A stretch of 22,650 nucleotides of DNA from NCBI RefSeq assembly GCF_002364335.1, contig NZ_DEXW01000047.1, forward strand, positions 1-22,650, read 5' to 3'. Position numbers and translations under genes: made by a program. The stretch is from Winogradskyella sp. UBA3174 (GTDB lineage Bacteria > Bacteroidota > Bacteroidia > Flavobacteriales > Flavobacteriaceae). The notes under the pieces are model-generated. The model was not told where the DNA came from. It saw only the letters and a list, made by a program, of their open reading frames with translations, and did not search any database. Every line of letters starts with the position of its first letter. The first letter of the stretch is position 1. Below are positions 8,532 through 17,205 of the stretch, one piece after another.

Positions 8532-10481
8532 TTAGTTTGTTATACTTTTTAATACTGTTATCATATTTTCTTGATGCTCATTTACTGTATCTTCATTCCA
8601 TTCTAGATAACACATCATTAATCTTTGTTTTAAACTTTCAATTGTTTTTTGCTCATAATAGTGTTCTTTTTTTGAGTATGGTGCATAGTTGCTTAATTCC
8701 GAGTTTTTGCTCCTACTTATTAAGCATAAATTTCCTAAATTATCAACATTGCTAAATGCAGGCAACCCATTTTTTGGGTGCTGCGGTGCATAATGCTCCA
8801 CAGAGCTGCGGAATGCAAATTCAAAGGTATTGGTATTTAAATTACAATATTTTGAATCTCTATCTGAAACTTTTTCAATATTAGCTTCGAAATTTTTCCA
8901 AAGCAAATAATCTAATCGATTAAAAATAAAGTTTTGCACATTGGTCCCATTATTTAAATTGTTTTCAATATCCTCATCTGTAAGCTCTCTATTTTGAATA
9001 TTACATTTATTCTCGAATATTATATCAAAATAATCAAGTTCTATACTATTCAAACGATCAAAGAAAAATGCGTCAGACATTTTTTCTAAATACTGAATGT
9101 AATTAGATGCTTGAATTTGTTCTTCGGCATCATATAAATAATTCAAAGCGCCAGTTAACCAATGCTTATACATTGTTTGAGGAAAAGACACATGAAACAT
9201 ACTTAATAGCATGACCAACTTTTTGTTTTCAAAAGTACTTCCGTCTTCTTCACCAAAAGTTCCTACGTAGTAACCTCTATTTTCGTTTTTTTGTTTCTTA
9301 AGTTTCAATAATGCCCAATTGTCGTAGCCGTTTCTAAATGCTCGTTTTACAATATATTGATCAAATAGAAACTTGCATTTTAATAAGTCATATCCAAATT
9401 CGCGTACTGCTTCAATTTTCTCTTCTAAATTATTATCTTCAAAAAGATATTTCTCAAATTCTTGTATTAGCTTTTTGTCATCTAACTGCACATTCCGCCC
9501 ATACGATACCCTTAATACATGTAATAAAAAATTTGAAAATGAAACCACAGTAGTGAATTGGGCTTGACCATCATCTTCTAACCCTTTCTTTTCTGGCCTA
9601 TCAACTTCTGGCTTTTTAATTATATTAATTAAAGCGTCATTTTCTCCTTCAGTATCTTTTAAATTTACTGAAATGGTTTTCTTTTTTATTTCCTCAAAAT
9701 CTTGAGGCAAATTATCCCAGTCTATACCGAATATTGATTTCCTGTAATCAATATGATAAGCATATTGCACGTATCGATCCATTTGCGAACATGCCTCCCA
9801 AATTTCGCTGAAGGTTTTTCGGTCATTTTCTGCATCATCAGATTTTGATAAAACATTTAAGCATTTAGCTTTAAGTATTTCGTGTTTTTCAAGCTGTTCT
9901 CCCCGATTATTCATTACTTCAAAATAATGATTTAGATCTGTGTTTTCTGGCACTTCAACACGCATTATTTTCACTTTACTAGAAAGATCGAATATAAACT
10001 TTTGCAGAGCATTGTTTTTTCCATTACCAAATAATTCAAAAAGTTTACGAACTATTATATTATAGGCATTTATCATTGCTGTATCTTGAATGAGAGACGT
10101 TTCCATATTACCGTGGTCATATAAAGCAGCGAGTGTTTTTGATGATATATCACGACTATAAAAACTTAAATTACAGCCTTTATAATTAATGTTGTTTTCC
10201 TCTTTATATTCGTGTTTCAAAACACTTAACAAAATATTTAGCGTTGTAAGTCGCTGCTGTCCATCAATAGTTTCAAAGTAATTTTTTGAGTTGATTTCTT
10301 TTTTAAAAACTACCAGACTCCCTAAATAATAATTTTCGGTTTCTGAATCATAAATATCTTGAATGAGTTGTACAATTTGAGCCTCTTCCCATGCAAAATT
10401 CCTTTGATATATTGGAATTATATAATTTGAACCATCAAATAATTGCTGAATGTTTAATGTTGAAATATATTTTTGATCCAT
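8532..10481 (-). CDS. DUF262-DUF1524 (GmrSD-type) protein with HNH-like nuclease domain
   Basis: The N-terminus is a DUF262 domain: IPIYQRNFAWE at 22-32 and DGQQRLTTL at 73-81, the ParB-like nucleotide-binding/hydrolysing motifs of GmrS. The C-terminus carries DUF1524, an HNH-type domain as in GmrD: SSVEHYAPQHP at about 559-569, DNLGNLCLISRSKN at about 580-593. Length (649) fits single-chain GmrSD-like enzymes, known for NTP-dependent cleavage of modified phage DNA (GmrSD, BrxU, SspE-type relatives). It sits between the second DUF262 gene (1 nt gap) and hsdM (0 nt), inside the type I operon. Its likely job is to attack modified DNA that escapes the type I enzyme; that role is inferred from family and context. 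Confidence 0.92.
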   Translation of the reverse strand: MDQKYISTLNIQQLFDGSNYIIPIYQRNFAWEEAQIVQLIQDIYDSETENYYLGSLVVFKKEINSKNYFETIDGQQRLTTLNILLSVLKHEYKEENNINYKGCNLSFYSRDISSKTLAALYDHGNMETSLIQDTAMINAYNIIVRKLFELFGNGKNNALQKFIFDLSSKVKIMRVEVPENTDLNHYFEVMNNRGEQLEKHEILKAKCLNVLSKSDDAENDRKTFSEIWEACSQMDRYVQYAYHIDYRKSIFGIDWDNLPQDFEEIKKKTISVNLKDTEGENDALINIIKKPEVDRPEKKGLEDDGQAQFTTVVSFSNFLLHVLRVSYGRNVQLDDKKLIQEFEKYLFEDNNLEEKIEAVREFGYDLLKCKFLFDQYIVKRAFRNGYDNWALLKLKKQKNENRGYYVGTFGEEDGSTFENKKLVMLLSMFHVSFPQTMYKHWLTGALNYLYDAEEQIQASNYIQYLEKMSDAFFFDRLNSIELDYFDIIFENKCNIQNRELTDEDIENNLNNGTNVQNFIFNRLDYLLWKNFEANIEKVSDRDSKYCNLNTNTFEFAFRSSVEHYAPQHPKNGLPAFSNVDNLGNLCLISRSKNSELSNYAPYSKKEHYYEQKTIESLKQRLMMCYLEWNEDTVNEHQENMITVLKSITN

Positions 10482-10482
10482 T

Positions 10483-11871
10483 TTAGTTTAAATAGTTTAA
10501 GTCCTTAAACAATTGCAGTAATTCACCCGTTTTGCTTTTTTGTACTGGTATAACGGTTTCCAATGGTTTTTGAAATATGTCTTTAGAATCTATCGCTTCT
10601 CTAATAATTCTAAAAAAACCATCACTTTCCATCCCTCTATTGTCTATAGTAGCCAACTGTACAGAGTATTTATCTAATCTTTTAGTATAGGTCCAAATAA
10701 AAAATTTCTCTATGGCCTGATCTAGTTTATAGTTTCCAAACTTATCTAAATAATACAGCAGACAGCAATCAAAAAGATTTCGCACATAACGATCACCAGT
10801 TCTATTTTTTCCAGAATAGGATGATAATACTTCTAAAATATCAGAAGCTCTTGACTTTCCATTCTTGATTTTTTGCAATGGTGACTGCTTATTCAAGGAA
10901 TCATCATTTGAATGGGTGTCATTAATTTGATTTACAATTTTAGAGTAATATGTTACAAATTCAAAAAAACGCTTACCATTAATTATAATTTGATCTATTT
11001 GAAAAGGATAGCTTGCTCTTTGACCATCTATTTTTCTATCTAAATCTGAATTATATTTTTCTGTATAAAAATGATTAATTCTATATGGTTTAATAAAATT
11101 ATAATGCCCAGGATCTTCTAATGAAATTCCTTTAAAAATATGAACATCACTTTTATTAAAAAACCTAGCACTTCTACCTTTACTCCAATTTCTAACCCTA
11201 AACAAATAATCATTAAATAAAACAGATAATTGCTCTTGATCCATTTGTTCCCAGTGCGAAACACAACTTAATACTTCTTTTTCTGTATTGTGTTCCATTT
11301 CTCTTAAGTGAAAAGCTTTTAATAAATCATGAGGCTCTAAATCTTTACCTCTTGAATTTTGAGAATCGAAGAACTGAAAGGCTTCTGAAACATCTTCAAT
11401 TTCAACCCAAACCACCTTGCAATTTTCATAGAAAAACTGAATAACCTCTTCATTAAAATTTCGTATTTGCCTTTGTATTAATTTAAAGTTTTTCTGAAGG
11501 TTATATTGTGAAATTAAATTAGGGAATTCCTGTTGTAAAAGACAAGATTTAATCTTTAAAAACCTACCGTAGAAAGTTTCTGTTTTGAATTGCATTTCTA
11601 TCGCGAGGCTAATCAAACTCAATGTAATAAGTCTTTGTTGTCCATCAACAATATCTAAAACCTCATTATTATTGGCGTCTTTATACTCATGAAGAACTAT
11701 CGTGCCTAATCTGTATTCCTCAATATTTTGATGTAAAATAATATCTTCAATTAATTGTTGCACATTGACCTCATTCCATTTATAAGGTCTTTGATAATCT
11801 GGAATATTAAGATTCTTATTGTCGTGGAATATTTCATTAATAGAAATAATTTTAGCTTTATTTTTGGTCAT
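10483..11871 (-). CDS. DUF262 protein lacking a recognisable HNH domain
   Basis: This 462-residue protein opens with a DUF262 domain: IPDYQRPYKWNE at 23-34 and DGQQRLITL at 76-84, with LGTIVL between them. The C-terminal half is helical (DILEVLSSYSGKNRTGDRYV, then KFFIWTYTKRLDKY) and I cannot find the H..P and GNL..N pattern of DUF1524 that its neighbour has. It may therefore be a regulatory or nucleotide-sensing partner of the adjacent DUF262-DUF1524 protein or of HsdR, rather than an independent nuclease. It starts 2 nt after the hsdR stop and ends 1 nt before the next gene, so translation is coupled. The start MTKNKAKIISINEIF agrees with the usual short leader before the domain. Confidence 0.9.
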   Translation of the reverse strand: MTKNKAKIISINEIFHDNKNLNIPDYQRPYKWNEVNVQQLIEDIILHQNIEEYRLGTIVLHEYKDANNNEVLDIVDGQQRLITLSLISLAIEMQFKTETFYGRFLKIKSCLLQQEFPNLISQYNLQKNFKLIQRQIRNFNEEVIQFFYENCKVVWVEIEDVSEAFQFFDSQNSRGKDLEPHDLLKAFHLREMEHNTEKEVLSCVSHWEQMDQEQLSVLFNDYLFRVRNWSKGRSARFFNKSDVHIFKGISLEDPGHYNFIKPYRINHFYTEKYNSDLDRKIDGQRASYPFQIDQIIINGKRFFEFVTYYSKIVNQINDTHSNDDSLNKQSPLQKIKNGKSRASDILEVLSSYSGKNRTGDRYVRNLFDCCLLYYLDKFGNYKLDQAIEKFFIWTYTKRLDKYSVQLATIDNRGMESDGFFRIIREAIDSKDIFQKPLETVIPVQKSKTGELLQLFKDLNYLN

Positions 11872-11873
11872 AT

Positions 11874-14800
11874 TTAAGCGTACAAATATTCGTTTAACTC
11901 TTTAATAATTTGCTCTGTTTCGTTTTTAAACACTTTATCTAAGCGTTTTAATCCCCCATCTACACTAAACGGAGGTTTGTTTAAATCTTCCAAAGTAATT
12001 ATAGATTCTTTTTGAAGTTGCGCTTCTATTTTGTCTAACCATTTTAACTGAATTTGGTTCCAATTATGAGACGTTTTAAGTTTAGCTACAGCATTAGAAA
12101 TACGCGCTTTATGGCTTACTAAATTCTCACCCAAAGCAGACGTACGAATGTGCGCAATAATATCTGCAACGATCTCTGTATTGGTGACTTCTTTATAAGC
12201 TGCATTTAAGTTGTTTTTATTAAAGCCTTGAGTGTCTAGTATTAGGCGTAATTCTTTAAGATCGCTACGTGTTAAAGTACTTGGTTTGGTGCACACAATG
12301 TTCAAAGCCGCAATTTCATTTCTATTGCTATTTATAAACTCGGTAAACGACTCTAAATAATCTTTAGGTTTTAGATTTTTGTCATAGGCACGATAAACCT
12401 CTTCTACTTTATCTTCATGATCGCTGTAAAGCGTCTGGTAATTTAATGCCTTACCTTTTTCACGATCTAAAAATTCCCATAGATGCCCATAATCTTCAAT
12501 AGACTGGTTTACATTTTCAAGATCAATCGCTTTCAGTTTCTTAGCAAAATCTCTAGCCGTAGGTTCACCAGATAAAATTTCAAACTGCTCTTTTTGCTGT
12601 TCATTAAAACCAGAAATCTTACGTTGAATTTTTGCGATAATTCGGTCTAACTTTGCTTCTTTTGAGTAGTTGTCTTCAATAATGGCTAGCTCTTCCGCTA
12701 AATTAGCAAAAGTTTTAGTTACTAAAGGTGCAACAGGTTTCATAACCTGTTCTTTGGCCATGATTTCGGTAACACCAACACAGTCATAAATTTTAAATAC
12801 TTCTTTACCAATTTCGTCACAACGTCTTGTAGCACGTCCAATCATTTGATCGTATAAAATACGAGAGTTTACTCGTCTAAGGAATACTAAATTAGAAATG
12901 CTAGGTACATCTATTCCTGTGGTTAATAAATCTACAGTTACTACTATACTTGGGTATTGATCGTTTTTAAACTTACGCAACAAGTCTTCTCTATTATAAA
13001 CTTCACCTGTGATTTTAGCAATAGCATCTGCATCTGCATCTTCTCCTAATTCTGCGTACTCTTCAAACAACAGTTTTACAATGGTGTCTGCATGTGCATT
13101 TGTTGCTGCAAAAATTAAGGTTTTACCTTTATTTTCAGGAAGAATACCATAGGTAGATATAAGCTCGTTTAGAATAACACGATTAAAGTTTTCGGTAATT
13201 ACTTTACGATTAAAACCTGTGATTTCGACTTTAATTTCGTCTTCTGTTACTCCTAAATCTTTAATTTCGTTTTCTTCAGGATCATATACTTTTACTTCAT
13301 CCCCTTTTTCCCAAACAATTCCACCTTTAGATAATATGGTTTGAAATACAAAAGGTGGTTCAAAATCTATTAAGTAACCTTCTATGACTGCTTGACGATA
13401 CGAATACATAAAAACAGGATCACCAAAAATATCTTTGGTATGTAAAGCTGGTGTTGCTGTTAAACCGATACGATAAGCATCAAAATAATCTAACACCATT
13501 CTGTATTTACTTTGAAAATCAATTTGGTCACGAAGAATAAACTCTTCTTCATCCATTTCCTTATCTAAAGTATAACCTCTATGTGCCTCATCTACGACGA
13601 TACAATCATAATCTCCAACACTTGGCGATTCATCTGAATAAGCAATACGTTGCACCATACCTTGAACTGTTGCGAAATGTATTTTTGTGTCTAATTCGGA
13701 TGCTTTATCTTCTAAATCTTGTAAATCGTAAATTTGAGCAAAGGTTTGTAAGCCTTCTATATGTACTTCTTTAAATGAATCTGATGCTTGTTTACCTAAC
13801 ATGCGTCTGTCTACCAAAAATAAAATACGTCTAAAGCGTCCGGACTTAACCAAACGGTAACACATACCAATCATGGTTCGTGTTTTACCCGTACCTGTAG
13901 CCATAGCTAATAAAGCACGTCTATCTTCTATATTGGTTAAGATTTTCTGTTCTACAGCTTTAATCGCTTCAATTTGATACTCTCTTAAGCTTAAACCATT
14001 GGGGTCTGATAATAAATCGTAATCGGTTTTTTGAAGTTTTTCTACTCCTTCATTTTCATCGTAATTTAACTTCTCAACTAAATCTCTTGGTGAAAACCAG
14101 CTTGATAATGGTCTTGCCATATTTTTCTGGTCTCTACCATCCCAAAACCAAATTCCTGATGCTGTTTTAAATTGCTCTAAATAGGGTCTACCGTTGGTAG
14201 AAAACATAAATGGCACATTATACGTGTTACTATTTGCGTGTTTAGGAAATGTGATGTTATGGTCATTAGTTACAAGCTTACTGTAGGTTTTAGCTTGCCC
14301 TAAATCGCTCATTACATTTTTAATGTGCTTTTTAGCTTCAACAATACCTATTAACTCTAAACCATTGAACAAAGCGTAATCAGCCCACTTGGTTCCGCAC
14401 TTCCATTCGGCAATAGCCATTTGCTTCCCTTTTTGAGGAAGCGTCTTTTTTGATTTATAATTCAGTGTTTCTGTATCACATTCCCAACCAGCATCTCGTA
14501 ATTGCTTATCTATTCGATCTCTGGTTTCTGCTTCACTTTCTTCTGTTTTTCTAGCTTTAGAAAAAGCGCGTTCTATACGTTGTTGTTTTGCTTCCTCAGA
14601 AATTTGCGTATGCTCCTTTATTTTTAGTTTGTAGTTAGCGACTTCTTGTTTTAGTAGTTCTAACTCCTCCTCTAGTTCTGCTGTTTTATGATCTTCAACA
14701 ACAAACCAAGATTCCTTTGGTGTTTCATAATCCACAAGGACATCTTCATTTTCATAGACCTCAACAAACCATTTGGTTAGATAAAAAGCTTGTCGTAACA

Positions 14801-15146
14801 TGTAACGTGCTTCTGCTTGTGTGCCCTCACCAGAATGCGATGCCTTATTTCCTGATTTTCTAATCGTATGGAAAATGGAAATGATTTCAGAAGGCGTGTC
14901 CGAATTATTTGCTAATACTGCTAATCTGCTAAATTGTTTTTTGTCGAAGGGCTCTTCTAATTGTTCAAAATCAATTAGAATACTAGTTAGTTTTTCTGCT
15001 AATATTCTCAGTTTAGATAATGTTGTACCTGGGTCTGTGTAAGCGTTGCGCTCAGCTAAGATGGCTAATTGAAATAACTCTATGTAGTTATCCCTTAGAA
15101 AACCGAAGTTTGATCTTGTGTTAGATTCCGATGTATGTTTTGTCAT
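11874..15146 (-). CDS. hsdR: Type I restriction endonuclease subunit HsdR (EcoEI-like), with DUF4145 N-terminus
   Basis: A 1090-residue translocase-nuclease and first gene of the six-gene operon. Residues about 15-135 look like DUF4145, then a coiled segment, then a nuclease domain with D256 (KWADY) and E270-A-K272 (GIVEAK), the PD-(D/E)xK set. The SF2 helicase core follows: ATGTGKT at 416-422, VVDEAH at 517-522, LTATP at 562-566, TTGIDVPS at 742-749 and QMIGRATR at 767-774. The tail is the EcoEI-type C-terminal region that contacts HsdM. Together with HsdM and HsdS it translocates and cuts unmodified DNA. All motifs are intact. Its upstream region carries an inverted repeat and -7 box shared with two other promoters in the window, so its expression may be conditional. 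Confidence 0.96.
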   Translation of the reverse strand: MTKHTSESNTRSNFGFLRDNYIELFQLAILAERNAYTDPGTTLSKLRILAEKLTSILIDFEQLEEPFDKKQFSRLAVLANNSDTPSEIISIFHTIRKSGNKASHSGEGTQAEARYMLRQAFYLTKWFVEVYENEDVLVDYETPKESWFVVEDHKTAELEEELELLKQEVANYKLKIKEHTQISEEAKQQRIERAFSKARKTEESEAETRDRIDKQLRDAGWECDTETLNYKSKKTLPQKGKQMAIAEWKCGTKWADYALFNGLELIGIVEAKKHIKNVMSDLGQAKTYSKLVTNDHNITFPKHANSNTYNVPFMFSTNGRPYLEQFKTASGIWFWDGRDQKNMARPLSSWFSPRDLVEKLNYDENEGVEKLQKTDYDLLSDPNGLSLREYQIEAIKAVEQKILTNIEDRRALLAMATGTGKTRTMIGMCYRLVKSGRFRRILFLVDRRMLGKQASDSFKEVHIEGLQTFAQIYDLQDLEDKASELDTKIHFATVQGMVQRIAYSDESPSVGDYDCIVVDEAHRGYTLDKEMDEEEFILRDQIDFQSKYRMVLDYFDAYRIGLTATPALHTKDIFGDPVFMYSYRQAVIEGYLIDFEPPFVFQTILSKGGIVWEKGDEVKVYDPEENEIKDLGVTEDEIKVEITGFNRKVITENFNRVILNELISTYGILPENKGKTLIFAATNAHADTIVKLLFEEYAELGEDADADAIAKITGEVYNREDLLRKFKNDQYPSIVVTVDLLTTGIDVPSISNLVFLRRVNSRILYDQMIGRATRRCDEIGKEVFKIYDCVGVTEIMAKEQVMKPVAPLVTKTFANLAEELAIIEDNYSKEAKLDRIIAKIQRKISGFNEQQKEQFEILSGEPTARDFAKKLKAIDLENVNQSIEDYGHLWEFLDREKGKALNYQTLYSDHEDKVEEVYRAYDKNLKPKDYLESFTEFINSNRNEIAALNIVCTKPSTLTRSDLKELRLILDTQGFNKNNLNAAYKEVTNTEIVADIIAHIRTSALGENLVSHKARISNAVAKLKTSHNWNQIQLKWLDKIEAQLQKESIITLEDLNKPPFSVDGGLKRLDKVFKNETEQIIKELNEYLYA

Positions 15147-15473
15147 AAATAGGCAATAATTGTTTTATTTCAGGTTTATAGTAAAACATTATAGGGCGAC
15201 ATCAAATTAATTATAAGTGATTCTAAAGGTAATTAAAGTGCTTATGTTTCAAAAATAAAATTACAATATTTAATGAAATTTTTGTTGCGGAAAACCGTAA
15301 AACTCTATTGATTAAAAAATGATGTGTTTTTTTAAAGTGTTGATTTGTAATCACTAACCTTTTTTATTAAGTATTAAAGTTTAATTCATAGTTTGGTTTT
15401 AGCACTTACACCACTATCTCGAACACACAATTTTATGCAACTTTTCATGTATATGATCTTTAATTTATATAGC
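15147..15473. other. Intergenic region between hsdR and the DUF2130 gene
   Basis: About 327 bp without a gene. It holds the hsdR leader (15147-15255), the operator-promoter at 15256-15300, and an AT-rich stretch to the DUF2130 stop at 15474. A weak interrupted stem around 15340-15358 (AGTG and GATT arms, followed on the minus strand by an A-rich and not U-rich run) could stop DUF2130 transcripts, but I would not call it a terminator. Confidence 0.6.
15256..15300 (-). promoter_or_regulatory. Candidate operator-promoter of the hsdR operon (copy 1 of 3)
   Basis: On the minus strand, TTACGG-TTTT-CCGCAA at 15300-15285 (one mismatch between the arms) is followed by a 21-bp spacer and TAATTTTA at 15263-15256, a 7/8 match to TAnnTTTG. 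The hsdR ATG lies about 110 nt further on. No TTTG-type -33 box is needed because the inverted repeat occupies that position, as expected for an activator touching the polymerase. A second box, TATTTTTG at 15257-15250, overlaps and fits the -7 consensus fully but changes the spacing. Confidence 0.5.
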
Positions 15474-16742
15474 CTAATCCACAAGCCCATCAAACTTCGC
15501 CTTCATTGTGGGATTTCCGTGGGTTAATTTTTTTATTGTTAAATCATCGGCTTTATTATTAGCCAATCGCAAGTTGTTTTCGGATGATAATAATGCCGCC
15601 TTTGTTTTTTCTAAGTGACCTATAGTCTTATCTATTTCTTTAATTGCTGTCTGAAATCTGTCACTAGCAATTTTATAATTTCTAGCAAACCCATTTCTGA
15701 AATCATCAATCTTTTCTTCAAAATTGGTAATGTCCACGTTTTGATTCCGCATCAAATTCAGTTCTGCTTTGTATTGCATGGAATTCATTGCGGCATTACG
15801 AAGCAATGTGATCATAGGAATAAAAAATTGAGGGCGCACCACATACATTTTGTTGTATTTATAGGATACATCGACGATGCCTGTGTTATACAGTTCGTTA
15901 TCTGCCTCGAGTAGCGACACAAGCACTGCATATTCACATTTTTTGTCTGTGCGGTCTTTGTCTAGTTTGGCAAAAAAATCATCGTTCCGCTTTTTTGTAG
16001 CGGTTTCATCATTCTCATTTTTCATTTCGAACATTATTGAAATGACTTCATTACCAGCGTCATCAGTTTCTCGATAGATATAGTCACCTTTAGTGCCTCC
16101 TCTTGAATCATTGTCTTTTTCAAAAAAAGCATTTTGAAAAGCCGTCGCCCGCAGTTTATTGAATTCAGTTTCACAATGCTGTTCTAAGGTTTCTCCAATC
16201 ATTTTTGTTGAAAGCTTTTGCTTAAAGTCTTTTAAACGGTCAATTTCATCATCTTTCATTTTGATTTCTTCCTCTTTTATATGGAGCTTGTCATTAAATT
16301 TTTTATTTAAAGATTTTTCAAGTAATTGTGTTTCGGTTTCGTTACTTTTTAAATCATTAGCCAGACGATCTCGTTCTTTTTCGATGGCCTTAACCGCCTG
16401 TGATACTTCTAGTTGTTTCACTGTATCTGCATTCTGAATTGTTGCTTTCATTACAGAGATTTCAGATTCTTTCTTCGCCAACTGATTCACTAGTTCGAGT
16501 TCGTTCTGCGCTTTGAGTGCACTTATTTCTTGATTCTTTTTTGAAAGATCATCTTGAAATGCATTTTTAAGATTAGCTTCTGCTAGTTTAATGGCATTTA
16601 CTTTTTCGGTTTCAGCAAGGTTTAATCGCGTTTGCAATTCTTCTTCGAACTGATGATCGCGAACTTGCTTAAGAATATCAGCAAATCCAGCTTCATCAAC
16701 TTTAAACGCTTTATTACAATTTGGGCAAATAATTTCGTTCAT
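15474..16742 (-). CDS. DUF2130 coiled-coil protein with PD-(D/E)xK-like residues
   Basis: A 422-residue DUF2130 protein. It opens with half a zinc ribbon (CPNC at 6-9), continues through a long charged coiled coil (about 25-185), and ends in the conserved DUF2130 domain. There, GGTKGDYIYRE (D220) and IMFEMKNE (E239-M-K241) have the spacing of a restriction-endonuclease-like active site, followed by KCEYAVLVS and VVRPQFFIPMITLLR, which are family hallmarks. The biochemical activity is, to my knowledge, not established; a DNA-binding nuclease-like role is the common prediction. It is a single-gene unit between the two-component operon and the restriction operon, with its own candidate promoter 253-297 nt upstream and therefore an unusually long leader. 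The ATG chosen places CPNC near the N-terminus as in relatives. Confidence 0.9.
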   Translation of the reverse strand: MNEIICPNCNKAFKVDEAGFADILKQVRDHQFEEELQTRLNLAETEKVNAIKLAEANLKNAFQDDLSKKNQEISALKAQNELELVNQLAKKESEISVMKATIQNADTVKQLEVSQAVKAIEKERDRLANDLKSNETETQLLEKSLNKKFNDKLHIKEEEIKMKDDEIDRLKDFKQKLSTKMIGETLEQHCETEFNKLRATAFQNAFFEKDNDSRGGTKGDYIYRETDDAGNEVISIMFEMKNENDETATKKRNDDFFAKLDKDRTDKKCEYAVLVSLLEADNELYNTGIVDVSYKYNKMYVVRPQFFIPMITLLRNAAMNSMQYKAELNLMRNQNVDITNFEEKIDDFRNGFARNYKIASDRFQTAIKEIDKTIGHLEKTKAALLSSENNLRLANNKADDLTIKKLTHGNPTMKAKFDGLVD

Positions 16743-16994
16743 ATTTTGTGTGTTTTAAATGTGCCACAATGTGTTAAATACCTATCAATATTAGTACCCC
16801 TTTTTATAATCGGGATAATTAAGCATCCATCGCTTTTCATAAGGTATAAAACTAAGTATTATATAGACGCTGTCTTATACGTAGTTCTGCGTATTTTTCA
16901 TTTCATAAATGTTGAAATTACACTATTGCATTCAAGCTTTTTGTGACATATATCATCACTATACAAGTTAAAAAAGCACTTAGTCTTAAATAAG

Positions 16995-17039
16995 GAAAAT
17001 TACAGTATTTTCTAAGGGTTTTGTTACGGTATTCCGTAA
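16995..17039 (-). promoter_or_regulatory. Candidate operator-promoter of the DUF2130 gene (copy 2 of 3)
   Basis: The minus strand shows TTACGG-AATA-CCGTAA at 17039-17024, a perfect inverted repeat with 6-bp arms, then a 21-bp spacer and TAATTTTC at 17002-16995 (TAnnTTT with the last base changed). Over 44 bp this copy aligns without gaps to the hsdR copy with about 33 identities, concentrated in the inverted repeat, the adjoining CAAAA and the AAATAyTGTAATTTT block around the -7 box. It lies directly after the terminator of the upstream operon, which is where a new promoter is expected. Confidence 0.55.
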
Positions 17040-17046
17040 TCACAAT

Positions 17047-17082
17047 AAAAAAAGAGACTATTATTTATAATGGCCTCTTTTT
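17047..17082 (-). terminator. Intrinsic terminator of the two-component operon
   Basis: AAAAAGAG (17049-17056) pairs with CTCTTTTT (17075-17082), and the stem continues inward through ATTAT/ATAAT with one mismatch. On the minus strand it ends in GTCTC followed by seven Ts, a good U-tract. It lies 124 nt past the response-regulator stop. The plus-strand copy ends in five Ts, so it might work in both directions. Confidence 0.75.
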
Positions 17083-17205
17083 GAATAACTCAATTTTTAA
17101 ATATTATAATAACCCCTTAGATATATCTAAATCATAAAAATCTTTCGCATGTATCTACTTTAGAAATAGTTACTTTACTGTTTTGCGTAAGGAGTTATAA
17201 ATTGG

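Larger units (their letters stand above)
16743..17205. other. Intergenic region with DUF2130 leader, operator-promoter and terminator
   Basis: About 463 bp without a credible gene. In order from high to low coordinates it holds the tail of the response-regulator transcript, a bidirectional-looking hairpin terminator (17047-17082), an operator-promoter (16995-17039), and a leader of about 245 nt before the DUF2130 ATG. Within the leader, ATACG at 16877-16881 and CGTAT at 16890-16894 form an inverted repeat that can also be read as TACGTA-GTTC-TGCGTA (6-4-6, one mismatch). Confidence 0.6.
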
